Origin: CAZJAH01 sp964544155
Lineage (GTDB): Bacteria; Bacteroidota; Ignavibacteria; Kapaibacteriales; UBA2268
Length of the DNA stretch: 64,000 bases
Assembly (NCBI GenBank): GCA_964544155.1
Contig: CAZJAH010000007.1
Coordinates: 23,406-87,405 of the forward strand
Direction of reading: 5' to 3'
The notes below the pieces were generated by a model. It worked only from the letters and a program-made list of their open reading frames with translations. It had not been told where the DNA came from and did no database searches. The translations under genes and the position numbers were made by a program. Every line of letters begins with the position of its first letter. Positions within the stretch are counted from its first letter, which is position 1. Of the stretch, positions 25,374 to 33,891 are shown piece after piece.

Positions 25374-25985
25374 ATGGAAGCAGTAAGCAGCATATTTGGC
25401 TTTTCGGGAAATTATACGCCCTCTACAAAACTGGCTGAGAATGATGCCAAAGGGAAAGAAGCGTCCAAAACCGAAAAAAGCAGCAATGATACTTCCGCCA
25501 ATGAGCTTTCAGACAAAGAAAAACAGCAGGTAAAAGAACTTAAGAAAAGAGAAAATGAAGTACGAGCGCATGAAATGGCACATATTGCCGCGGGCGGAGG
25601 GCTGGTCAGAGGAGGTGCCAGCTATGACTACAGCATAGGCCCGGACGGACGGCGCTACATAACCGGCGGTGAAGTGAAGATCGATATGTCGCCGGTACCC
25701 GGTGATCCCGAAGCGACCATCAGAAAAATGCAGCAGGTCAGAAGTGCGGCATTAGCGCCGGCGGATCCCTCTCCTCAGGATAGATCCGTCGCGATGAAGG
25801 CCACACAAACCGAAATGAAGGCCAGAGCCGAACTCGCTGAAGAAAGATCTGAAAAAATGAGCGAAACCATTAATGATATTGACACGGGAAATAAATCAAC
25901 TCAAGTAAGTTCCGCTAATAATTTCCTTATAGAAGCGTACAGGAGTAATACCGAACAACAGAGTATTTTCGATAAAGCCGGCTAA
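25374..25985 (+). CDS. Putative zinc metalloprotease of the CJM1_0395/SprA-related family
   Basis: I choose the ATG at 25374. A TTG 15 bases upstream is also in frame. The 203-residue protein has a polar, low-complexity N-terminal third and then the conserved core with HEMAH at about 66-70 (zinc-binding HExxH), followed by GGGLVRGGASYDYSIGPDGR and GGEVKIDMSPVPGDPEAT. These blocks mark a small family annotated as putative metalloproteases, whose substrate is unknown. No signal peptide is visible. The next gene begins right at its stop codon, so the two are coupled. Confidence 0.75.
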   Translation: MEAVSSIFGFSGNYTPSTKLAENDAKGKEASKTEKSSNDTSANELSDKEKQQVKELKKRENEVRAHEMAHIAAGGGLVRGGASYDYSIGPDGRRYITGGEVKIDMSPVPGDPEATIRKMQQVRSAALAPADPSPQDRSVAMKATQTEMKARAELAEERSEKMSETINDIDTGNKSTQVSSANNFLIEAYRSNTEQQSIFDKAG

Positions 25986-26216
25986 ATGCCCATGTATGTT
26001 ATCAAATGCGCCAAATGCAAATCCAAATTATTCAAATACCGTAAAGTTGGCCCGGGCCGTGTTCTCAGAGTATGGCATAAGAGGATCGAAGAGGATTATT
26101 CCAAAAGATCAGGAGATAAGATCTTTTGCTCATGCGGAAATCAAATCGGAACGAGCGATAATTTAAAGATCAGAATGAAGCAGAGCTCTTTTACCACTTC
26201 GGGCAGCTATGAATAA
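25986..26216 (+). CDS. Small zinc-ribbon protein
   Basis: The 76-residue protein has CAKCKSK near residue 8 and CSCGNQ near residue 48, four cysteines in two pairs that would fold as a zinc ribbon, with a basic segment between (KVGPGRVLRVWHKR). It starts directly after the stop of the HExxH gene, without any gap, so the pair is translationally coupled and the products may act together. The family was not recognised. Confidence 0.7.
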   Translation: MPMYVIKCAKCKSKLFKYRKVGPGRVLRVWHKRIEEDYSKRSGDKIFCSCGNQIGTSDNLKIRMKQSSFTTSGSYE

Positions 26217-26279
26217 AATAATTTCAGTTATTTACCATCATTTATTTCTAAGTATCTAAATCCATCAGAAATTAATATT

Positions 26280-27395
26280 ATGCGGAAAAAAATTGTTTAT
26301 GCGGCCCTGGTGATCGGCATTATAGCCGCGGGCTTCGGGGTTCAGCAGCTATTTAAAAGCATGAAAAAAGAAAAACCTGCCGACAGGGTTATCAGCCAGA
26401 TAAAATACGTTAATACCGATACGGTTCATTATTCTGACCATGAAGCATTGATCACGGCTTACGGCAGGCTTTTATCAGCAAGTAAGACGGATGTGTTTAC
26501 TGAAGTGACCGGCAGGGTGGCCAGTACCGGTTTTAAAACCGGACGCTACTATTCTGAGGGCGATCTGATTATTAAAATTGATGACGAAGAAGCAAAAAAC
26601 CGGTTAAAGACCTTAAAAAGCGACCTGCTGAATATTGTTACTTCCATTATGCCTGATTTAAAAGCCGATTACCCTGAAGGATTCGATAAATGGGAAACGT
26701 TCCTGAATAATTTTGAAATCGATTCCAAATTGCCGGAAATTCCCGAACCATCATCAAAAAAAGAAAAATACTTCCTGGCTTCGCGTAACATATATAAAAT
26801 GTACTATAATACTGAAAACGCCCAGATTGCTCTTGAAAAGCACAGCATTGAGGCGCCATTCAACGCGACTGTAACAGCAAGCATGGTAGAAAAAGGCATG
26901 ATGGTAGCGCCTCAGCAAAGGCTTGGTTCATTAGCAGGAACCGATTCATACGAGCTGGAGCTTGCTCTCGGCCCGGAGGACGCGGAATTTGTCAGCATTG
27001 GAGACGCCGCAACGATAACTAACCAGCAAAGCGGTAAAAGCTGGCAGGCAAGAGTCGCGCGTAAGAGCAATCATGTGGATATGAACACACAGACCATACC
27101 AGTTTATCTTGCCGCATCAGGGCCAGGGCTTATGGACGGTATGTATATGAAAGCCGAGATAACAGGAGAGAAAGTGGTGCATGCATTCAAATTGCCCAGA
27201 GAAGCGCTGCTCGAGGGCAATTATGTTAATATTATAGGTGATAATAATGAGCTTGTAAGAAAAAAAACCGACCCGGTGAGGTTTTCCGAGAAATACACCT
27301 ATATCAAAGGGCTTGAGCCAGGGGCAATAGTAATTACCGAGCAGATGCTTAATGTCGCGGAAGGTACTGAAGTCAAGCAGATAGGAGATCAATGA
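26280..27395 (+). CDS. RND efflux periplasmic adaptor (HlyD/AcrA family)
   Basis: Adaptor that bridges an inner-membrane pump and a TolC channel. The 371 residues start with one membrane anchor (about 4-24). The lipoyl-like half motif TEVTGRVASTGFKTGRYYSEGD and its partner SIEAPFNATVTASMVEKGMM flank an alpha-hairpin region of about 80 residues. The beta-barrel domain and a membrane-proximal domain follow. The stop overlaps the pump gene start by 4 bases (ATGA). First gene of a three-gene efflux operon. Confidence 0.9.
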   Translation: MRKKIVYAALVIGIIAAGFGVQQLFKSMKKEKPADRVISQIKYVNTDTVHYSDHEALITAYGRLLSASKTDVFTEVTGRVASTGFKTGRYYSEGDLIIKIDDEEAKNRLKTLKSDLLNIVTSIMPDLKADYPEGFDKWETFLNNFEIDSKLPEIPEPSSKKEKYFLASRNIYKMYYNTENAQIALEKHSIEAPFNATVTASMVEKGMMVAPQQRLGSLAGTDSYELELALGPEDAEFVSIGDAATITNQQSGKSWQARVARKSNHVDMNTQTIPVYLAASGPGLMDGMYMKAEITGEKVVHAFKLPREALLEGNYVNIIGDNNELVRKKTDPVRFSEKYTYIKGLEPGAIVITEQMLNVAEGTEVKQIGDQ

Positions 27396-30300
27396 AAAAC
27401 CTTATAGCTTTTTTCATAAAGTATCCTGCCTGGGCGAATGTCATAAAGATAGCCGTTTTGATATTCGGCCTGCTTGCTGTGTTCAATCTTAGGTCATCAT
27501 TTTTTCCTGAAGTAGAAAACAATCTGATAAATGTTAATGTCATGTATCCCGGGGCTTCACCTGAGGAAATTGAGCAGGGCGTTATCAATAAAATTGAAGA
27601 AAACCTCGAAGGCATTCAGGGGATTCAGCGTTATACTTCAAAATCAAAAGAGAATACAGGCTCGGTAACAGTGGAAGTCGACCGCAGCCATGATATTGAC
27701 GAAGCTATCAGGGATGTGCAGAACGCTGTAGACCGGATTAACTCTTTTCCTGTGGAAATGGAGCCTCCTGTGGTTTCCAGAGCGCCGACATCTGAGCTGG
27801 CTATAAGCTTTGCCATCACCGGTGAAGAATCATTGCGGACTCTAAAAAGAATTGCCCGGCAGGTAGAATTCGACTTGCGCAGAATAGATGGTATATCACA
27901 GATATCTTTAGCAGGATTTCCCCCCGAAGAGATTGAAATAAGCCTCAAAGCTATGAATATTAGGGCTTATAATCTGACATTTGATGATATTTCCCGCGCC
28001 GTCAGAATGAACAACATGGATGTCACTGCAGGTTCAATAAGAACGGATGATGAAAAACTTCTTATACGCCTGAAAAGCAAAGAATACTTTGCCGAAAATA
28101 TTCGTAATATAGTCGTCAAGACCGATCCTTCGGGAATGATTGTCCGCCTGGAAGATGTCGCGGAAGTTAAAAACACCTGGGATGAAAGCCCTCAGCGCAC
28201 TTATCTTAACGGGCAAAAGAGCGTTGTGGTAAATGTTGATAAGCTAATTGGCCAGAATATCATAAATATTGCCGATAAAGTAGAATCCTATATAGATGAA
28301 TTTAACAGCAAGCATGAAACAGTACAGGCAAAAGTGCTGAACGATACTACAGTGAACCTCAGCGAACGCCTGAACATGCTAATTTCCAACGGTTCAATAG
28401 GTGCGCTGCTTGTGCTTATGTCACTGGCTTTATTCATAAATATCCGCCTGGGATTCTGGGTAGCTCTTGGGCTGCCGTTTTCTTTTTTGGGTATGTTTCT
28501 GCTGGCTTATATAAATGGAATAACAATCAATGCCATAACGCTTTTCGGATGTATTGTGGTAGTCGGTATACTGGTGGATGACGGCATAGTCATAGCCGAA
28601 TCTATATACCAGAGGTATGAATCCGGCGAAAAGCCCTTCAACGCTGCTCTTGGCGGAACTCTCGAAATACTGAAATCAGTTGTATTCGCGCTTGCCACTA
28701 CCATAACGGCTTTTATGCCGTTTTTCTTCTTTGACGGCAGGCAGGGAGCGAACATGCAGGATATGGCATTTGTGGTGATTTTCACTCTGCTTTTCTCGCT
28801 ATTGGAAGCCGCTTTGATATTGCCTTCTCATTTGGCACATTCAAAAGCGATCAGAGCGGGCAAAGAAAAAAGCAATTTCAGGAAAAAACTCGATAAAATG
28901 CTTTCATGGCCACGGGATAATATTTTTAATAAAATACTGCGTTATTTCCTCAGCCACAAATCAATTGCGGTTGCAATTGCAATAGCTATAACATTGATCA
29001 CATTCGGGGCATTTCAGGGCGGGATTATCGGCGCGACATTTTTCCCTTTCCTGGATGATAACGTCATAGAAGTTAACCTGACCATGACGCCCGGCACAAG
29101 AGCTCATGAAACCAGAGCTGTACTCGAAAAAATAGAAAAAGCCGCGATCGAACTGAATGAAGAGCTTAAGGAGGAAAGGGCCGATAACAAGGACGTAATA
29201 CAAAAAACTGTTATCAACATAGCCCGCGGCCCGATCGGGCTTTTCGGCGCGGTAACCGAAGCACGATCGCATAACGGGTCCTTGCAGCTATACCTCCTTA
29301 GCGGAGAGCAGCGCGATATGCAGAGCTTTAAAATTGTAAACCGTTTAAGAGAAAAAGTGGGCGAAGTTTATGAAGCAGAGGAAATTGTCTGGGGAGGAGC
29401 CAGCGGGTTCGGCAAGCCCATATCTATATCGCTTATAAGCCCTGAAATAGATGATCTTGAAGCCGCCAAAACACAGCTTCAGCAAGGCCTGGGAAATATG
29501 AGCGAGCTCCGCGATATAAGCGATAACGACCCCGAAGGCCTGAGAGAAGTTAATATGAAGCTGAATGAAAGGGCATACTTACTTGGGCTCAATGCCGGCA
29601 CTGTAGCCATGCAGGTAAGGCAGGGCTTCTTCGGTGAAGAAATACAAAGACTGCAGCGAAGCGAAGATGAGATTAAAGTATGGGTGAGGCTTCCGGATAC
29701 AGACAGGGCTTCTTTAAAAGAATTTGAAAACTTCAGGATAATGACAGCGCAGGGCGGCGAGTATCCGCTCGCTCAGCTTATTGATTATGAAATTGAAAGA
29801 GGTTCGATAGTTATCAACCACATTAACGGCATGAGAGAGATAACAGTCGATGCAGACCTTGTTGATCAGAATGCCGAGGTGCCCCCCATTTTAGATGAAA
29901 TAGAAGAAAACATTCTAAATCCCATTTTGGATAAATACCCTACAGTCAGCACAGTAGAATCGGGGCAGCAAAGAGAGATAAAGAAATTTGCCCGCTCCGC
30001 GCAAATGACCATGCCTATAGCGTTTGTTGTGATGTTCTTATTATTAACGCTCAGCTTCAGGTCATTTTTCCAGGCCCTGCTTGTTTTCTCGCTTATACCT
30101 TTAGGGCTAATTGGGGCAGTATGGGGGCATTTCGTGCACGGTATGCCGGTGAATTTGATGTCGGTTTACGGTCTGCTGGCATTATTCGGCGTGATAGTGA
30201 ATGATTCTATCGTTTTCGTCAATACATTTAATGATAAAATGCGCCGCGGCGCTAAGATTATGGATGCTGTTTACGAAACAGGGCTGAACAGGTTCAGGCC

Positions 30301-30592
30301 GATATTCCTGACTACTCTAACTACTGTACTGGGGCTTGCGCCGCTTATAGCTGAAACCAGCTTCCAGGCACAGTTCCTTATACCTATGGCAATCTCTCTT
30401 GCTTACGGGCTGTTATTCAGCACAATGCTGATATTAGTATTTTTACCTGTATTGATACTTTTGGCAAATAAACTCAGAATTTGGGCCAAATGGCTTTTAA
30501 CAGGCAGTAAACCTGAACCCGAAGAAGTCGAGCCGGCTGTAAAAGAAAAGACAGAAATTGAAAGATATTTCGGCGGGGAGGCCGCGAAATAA
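27392..30592 (+). CDS. RND superfamily efflux pump permease
   Basis: At 1066 residues this is a full-length hydrophobe/amphiphile-type RND transporter with 12 expected membrane segments: one at the N-terminus, a cluster at about 335-540, and a second cluster at about 870-1030, each cluster preceded by a large periplasmic domain (YPGASPEEIEQGVINKIEEN in the first). The proton-relay region is visible in the fourth helix as VGILVDDGIVIAES with paired Asp. Substrate cannot be told. No TetR or MarR regulator is adjacent. Middle gene of the operon, overlapping its neighbours by 4 and 1 bases. Confidence 0.95.
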   Translation: MKNLIAFFIKYPAWANVIKIAVLIFGLLAVFNLRSSFFPEVENNLINVNVMYPGASPEEIEQGVINKIEENLEGIQGIQRYTSKSKENTGSVTVEVDRSHDIDEAIRDVQNAVDRINSFPVEMEPPVVSRAPTSELAISFAITGEESLRTLKRIARQVEFDLRRIDGISQISLAGFPPEEIEISLKAMNIRAYNLTFDDISRAVRMNNMDVTAGSIRTDDEKLLIRLKSKEYFAENIRNIVVKTDPSGMIVRLEDVAEVKNTWDESPQRTYLNGQKSVVVNVDKLIGQNIINIADKVESYIDEFNSKHETVQAKVLNDTTVNLSERLNMLISNGSIGALLVLMSLALFINIRLGFWVALGLPFSFLGMFLLAYINGITINAITLFGCIVVVGILVDDGIVIAESIYQRYESGEKPFNAALGGTLEILKSVVFALATTITAFMPFFFFDGRQGANMQDMAFVVIFTLLFSLLEAALILPSHLAHSKAIRAGKEKSNFRKKLDKMLSWPRDNIFNKILRYFLSHKSIAVAIAIAITLITFGAFQGGIIGATFFPFLDDNVIEVNLTMTPGTRAHETRAVLEKIEKAAIELNEELKEERADNKDVIQKTVINIARGPIGLFGAVTEARSHNGSLQLYLLSGEQRDMQSFKIVNRLREKVGEVYEAEEIVWGGASGFGKPISISLISPEIDDLEAAKTQLQQGLGNMSELRDISDNDPEGLREVNMKLNERAYLLGLNAGTVAMQVRQGFFGEEIQRLQRSEDEIKVWVRLPDTDRASLKEFENFRIMTAQGGEYPLAQLIDYEIERGSIVINHINGMREITVDADLVDQNAEVPPILDEIEENILNPILDKYPTVSTVESGQQREIKKFARSAQMTMPIAFVVMFLLLTLSFRSFFQALLVFSLIPLGLIGAVWGHFVHGMPVNLMSVYGLLALFGVIVNDSIVFVNTFNDKMRRGAKIMDAVYETGLNRFRPIFLTTLTTVLGLAPLIAETSFQAQFLIPMAISLAYGLLFSTMLILVFLPVLILLANKLRIWAKWLLTGSKPEPEEVEPAVKEKTEIERYFGGEAAK

Positions 30593-31911
30593 TGAAAAGA
30601 GCTTTATTAATAATGATCATTTGTTTATTGTATTCAAAGGCATTTGCTCAGGATACTCTCGTGCTTAAGGATGCCATATTGGAAGCTCTCGAAAATAACT
30701 ATTCCATCAGGGTAGCCGAAAAGAACCTCGAAATTTCAGAAAACATGAATTTTATCGGCAATGCGGGAATGCTTCCAACAATTGATGCCAGCGGGTCGGC
30801 GCAATACAGCGAAAATGACATCAATATGGAGATTCAGGCCGGGCCCCAGCCCCAGCTAATTGATCAGGAGGGCACGATTAACAGGGATTATTCCACATCA
30901 GTGCAGCTTAACTGGACTTTGTTCGACGGTTTTGCAATGTTCCATAAGCTCGATAAGCTAGGCATACAGGAAGAAATGAGCCAGACAGAACTAAAGCTTT
31001 CTGTTGAGCAAATGCTGGAATCATTAATTCAGAACTATTATGAAGCCGTCAGGCTTCAGCGCGACCTCGATATCCTATCCGCGAGCATTGAAGCATCGCG
31101 CGAAAGGCTTTCACGCCTGGAAACCGCCGCTGATTATGGTGGCGCTACATCTCTGCAGTTGCTTAATACACAGGTCAATCTTAACAACGACAGCTCAGCA
31201 TACCTGCAAACTGAGCTTGCTTATAATAATATGATTGACGCCATCAATTTCATCATGGGCAGAAAAATTGACCAAAGCTTTGCCGTGGATATGGCTGATA
31301 TTGAATTTGATGAAGGAAATATCGGGGAATTAAGAAAAAAAATCCAGGATAATAACCTCACGATTTTGCAGGCGGCTCAGAACAAGGAAATTTCACAAAT
31401 TGAGGCCGATCTGATTACCGCCAGATACGCGCCCGTAATTACAGGTACCGCGCAATATAACTTCTCCCGGCAGGAAAGTACGGGCGGATTTATGACATTT
31501 AATGAGCAGGCGGGTTATTCCTTTGGCCTGAATGCCCGAATAAACCTCTTCAACGGGCTGCAGACCATAACTCAGGATGTGAACGCTGATATTCAAATCC
31601 GAATAGCCGATATTAATGTGCAGAGGGTGAAAGCTCAGATAGATATGAATTTCATGAACCTGTACCGCCAATATCAAAACCTTCAAAAGCAGGCCGAATT
31701 TGAAAGAAGCGCACTTAATTCAGCAGAAGAAAATTACAGGCGCACGGAAGACAGGCTGGAACTCGGCCAGGCCAGTTCTCTGGAGCTGAGGGAAGCCAGG
31801 CTGAACCTGAACCGCTCGCGGTCGCGCCTTAACGCTGCCGAAACCCGCCTGGAATCCACCGAAGCCCGACTAAGGCTATTGACTGGCACTCTTTTGAATT
31901 ATGAGATGTGA
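30592..31911 (+). CDS. TolC family outer-membrane efflux protein
   Basis: The 439-residue protein has a signal peptide (1-19, ending AFAQ). The two structural repeats of outer-membrane efflux proteins are visible, with long helical segments (ILEALENNYSIRVAEKNLEI in the first, RTEDRLELGQASSLELREAR in the second). It completes the tripartite pump encoded by the two genes before it. The ATG shares one base with the pump stop codon. A short direct repeat covers the stop. Confidence 0.9.
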   Translation: MKRALLIMIICLLYSKAFAQDTLVLKDAILEALENNYSIRVAEKNLEISENMNFIGNAGMLPTIDASGSAQYSENDINMEIQAGPQPQLIDQEGTINRDYSTSVQLNWTLFDGFAMFHKLDKLGIQEEMSQTELKLSVEQMLESLIQNYYEAVRLQRDLDILSASIEASRERLSRLETAADYGGATSLQLLNTQVNLNNDSSAYLQTELAYNNMIDAINFIMGRKIDQSFAVDMADIEFDEGNIGELRKKIQDNNLTILQAAQNKEISQIEADLITARYAPVITGTAQYNFSRQESTGGFMTFNEQAGYSFGLNARINLFNGLQTITQDVNADIQIRIADINVQRVKAQIDMNFMNLYRQYQNLQKQAEFERSALNSAEENYRRTEDRLELGQASSLELREARLNLNRSRSRLNAAETRLESTEARLRLLTGTLLNYEM

Positions 31912-31918
31912 ATTATGA
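31895..31918 (+). repeat. 10-bp direct repeat over the tolC-like stop codon
   Basis: TGAATTATGA at 31895-31904 and again at 31909-31918 (period 14), the second copy beginning with the stop codon itself. Confidence 0.6.
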
Positions 31919-31984
31919 ATTGTTTTTTATTTTTCATGACATCTAGATTATAAAAAGCAACAGGTTTATCTGAATTTGCAATAT

Positions 31985-32008
31985 GCATTTTATGCAGAAT
32001 GCTTTTTT
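31985..32008 (+). terminator. Possible terminator of the efflux operon
   Basis: A short GCATT/AATGC stem followed by T6, about 75 bases after the last efflux gene. The stem is weak. Confidence 0.45.
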
Positions 32009-32015
32009 CATTTAA

Positions 32016-32193
32016 TTAGTCTTCTTTGTAAGCATTATCATGAAATTACAGATTGATCTCTTTCAAAAAGTATAGCTATCTGCTCTTGAGTAAGCCAAAC
32101 AGTTTCATTTTCCATCACTACATTCACCGACACTTTATCATCTGCGGTTTTGAAAATAATTATTTCGCTGTTTTGATTGGTTTTACCTGCCAT
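32016..32193 (-). pseudogene. Remnant of a RhuM-family gene
   Basis: From an ATG at 32193 the minus strand encodes EIIIFKTADDKVSVNVVMEN followed by ETVWLTQEQIAILFERDQSV, the usual start of RhuM-type virulence/phage-related proteins, which continue for about 300 residues. Here a stop comes after 51 codons. One base out of frame the match continues for a few residues (NAYKED) and then ends at 32016. It is therefore a frameshifted, truncated N-terminal fragment. Such genes travel with mobile or defence loci, so this marks an old insertion site. Confidence 0.7.
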
Positions 32194-32218
32194 AATTATT
32201 TCTCACTATAATTAAAAG

Positions 32219-32314
32219 TTAGTTTTTGGTCGTTCTCACTTTTTTCAACATCTTATCTGCCATTTCTGTTTTGTTTACATACATTTTATTGTTATCAAGT
32301 ATGGCCACAAACAT
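32219..32314 (-). CDS. 31-codon ORF beside the RhuM remnant, doubtful
   Basis: An ATG at 32314 opens a 31-residue frame (MFVAILDNNKMYVNKTEMAD...) that ends 25 bases before the RhuM fragment on the same strand. The lysine-rich sequence has no recognised family. It may be another piece of the same decayed insertion or chance. Confidence 0.2.
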   Translation of the reverse strand: MFVAILDNNKMYVNKTEMADKMLKKVRTTKN

Positions 32315-32567
32315 TTTCTTATTTCTTCCGCAAATATACTTTTTTATGTTGCATGTTAAAATAAAATTTGAAGGCCGGGGAATAATTTTGATAAGCTGAC
32401 TTCAGTATCAATCAAAGCGTCCACTGCATAAGCTTGTTAGAATTCATTTAATTCAGTTTACTGTTAAACATACAATTGTGAAAGTATTTTTACCGGTATT
32501 TTCTAACAATTAGCGATTGAGAGCTGCGTTTAATCCTTTTGATATTATTTATCAGCAGGATTGAATT

Positions 32568-33881
32568 ATGGCACAAAATACCAATATTGAAAAAACAGCA
32601 TCCGACCTGACCGCCTTATTAGATAAAACCGGCGGAAAGATAGCTCCATCTGATGCCGCGGCGGCTACGGGATATTCACTAGATGAAGTTAAAGAGGGGC
32701 TTACGGTACTGCTCGAAAGATACCGCTGCCGCGTTCACGCCGATGAGGAAACGGGTGCGCTGGTATTCGATTTCAAATACCCGCTTGTCAGGCGCTCGAA
32801 AAAGTCATTCAAAGAAATTGCCTTAAAGGTTGCCGATAAGGCCTGGCAGTTATTTAAGGTAGTTTACAAAGCCGCCATAGGAGTAGTGCTGATAATGTAC
32901 ACGATTGTTTTTGCTTTAATCCTGCTGGCCCTTCTATCCCGTTCTGACGACCGCGACAGCGGTGGCGGATTCAATATTGTCGGCGGGATATTCCGCGCAA
33001 TAATGGAGGCGTTCATGTGGGGGGCTATCCTTGCTCCCACGGAGTATTCCACCGGGCCTTACGGCGAGCGGTACCGCCGGTATAAGCCTGAGAAAAACAA
33101 AGGCAAGAATTTCATACAGTCAATCTTTCATTTTGTGCTCGGGCCTGACAGGCCTGAGATAGACCCCATGAATGACGCCAAAGAAGCCGCTGCATTCATC
33201 AGGGCAAATAAAGGCAGGATCACGGCGGGAAATATCATAGCGCTGACCGGTGTTGACTATCCGGAAGCTGAATCGCGGCTTGCCGAATACGCCCTTAAGT
33301 ACAAAGGCGAACTGGAAATTGACGAAAACGGCACAGTTGTAGCAGAATTCCCTGAAATGCTTCAGGGGCGGACCCGCGAACTCGAAGGCGGAAATATTGA
33401 ATTCTACGTGGATGAAGTAGAGCCGCCTTATGAAATTACAGGCAATTCCGGCGGCAGGAACGCCATTATCGCGTTAATGAATGTCTTTAATCTCATCATG
33501 GCTGGATTTCTGTTAAGCTTTTTCTCGGTTAATATGGATTTCAATGTACTGGCATTTGCTTTGGGCTGGTTTCCGCTTGTATTTTCCATTTTGTTCTTCG
33601 TTATCCCGCTATTAAGAATACCTGTGGTCAAGGCTAACCAGAAGAAAAGGGAGAAAAACGTTATCCGCAAAAAACTTGTCGGCACTATTACGCTCTATCC
33701 TGATGAGCCGATGTCTTTGGAAACAATTTTCAAAAGGTCAGGTATCCCGGATGAGCTGCATGACAAATCCCGCGCGATACTGGATGATCTGGTAATAGAA
33801 ATGCAAGGCGACGTAAGCCTTAATGATGAAGGTGAAGCCGTATTCACTTTCCCGAGGCTTTCCAGGGAGCTGCGCGCGTGA
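32568..33881 (+). CDS. Membrane protein with three winged-helix-like modules
   Basis: The 437-residue protein shows a repeated soluble module of about 60 residues. Each has a helical half with an A(A/L)TGYSLDEVKE or ALTGVDYPEAES turn and then a short strand half ending in an acidic GALVFDF, GTVVAEF or GEAVFTF motif. The copies lie at about 12-68, 205-265 and 375-433. Hydrophobic segments lie between them (about 98-122, 130-152, 295-320 and 325-350). The modules look like winged-helix folds, perhaps binding protein rather than DNA in this membrane setting. I recognise no named family. It is monocistronic and convergent with comM. Confidence 0.6.
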   Translation: MAQNTNIEKTASDLTALLDKTGGKIAPSDAAAATGYSLDEVKEGLTVLLERYRCRVHADEETGALVFDFKYPLVRRSKKSFKEIALKVADKAWQLFKVVYKAAIGVVLIMYTIVFALILLALLSRSDDRDSGGGFNIVGGIFRAIMEAFMWGAILAPTEYSTGPYGERYRRYKPEKNKGKNFIQSIFHFVLGPDRPEIDPMNDAKEAAAFIRANKGRITAGNIIALTGVDYPEAESRLAEYALKYKGELEIDENGTVVAEFPEMLQGRTRELEGGNIEFYVDEVEPPYEITGNSGGRNAIIALMNVFNLIMAGFLLSFFSVNMDFNVLAFALGWFPLVFSILFFVIPLLRIPVVKANQKKREKNVIRKKLVGTITLYPDEPMSLETIFKRSGIPDELHDKSRAILDDLVIEMQGDVSLNDEGEAVFTFPRLSRELRA

Positions 33882-33891
33882 GCGCTACATT

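Larger units (their letters stand above)
31912..32567. other. 656-base stretch with only gene debris
   Basis: Holds the possible efflux terminator and the RhuM remnant with its small neighbour. The 230 bases after 32314 are AT-rich and show nothing recognisable except, presumably, the promoter of the gene at 32568. Confidence 0.6.
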
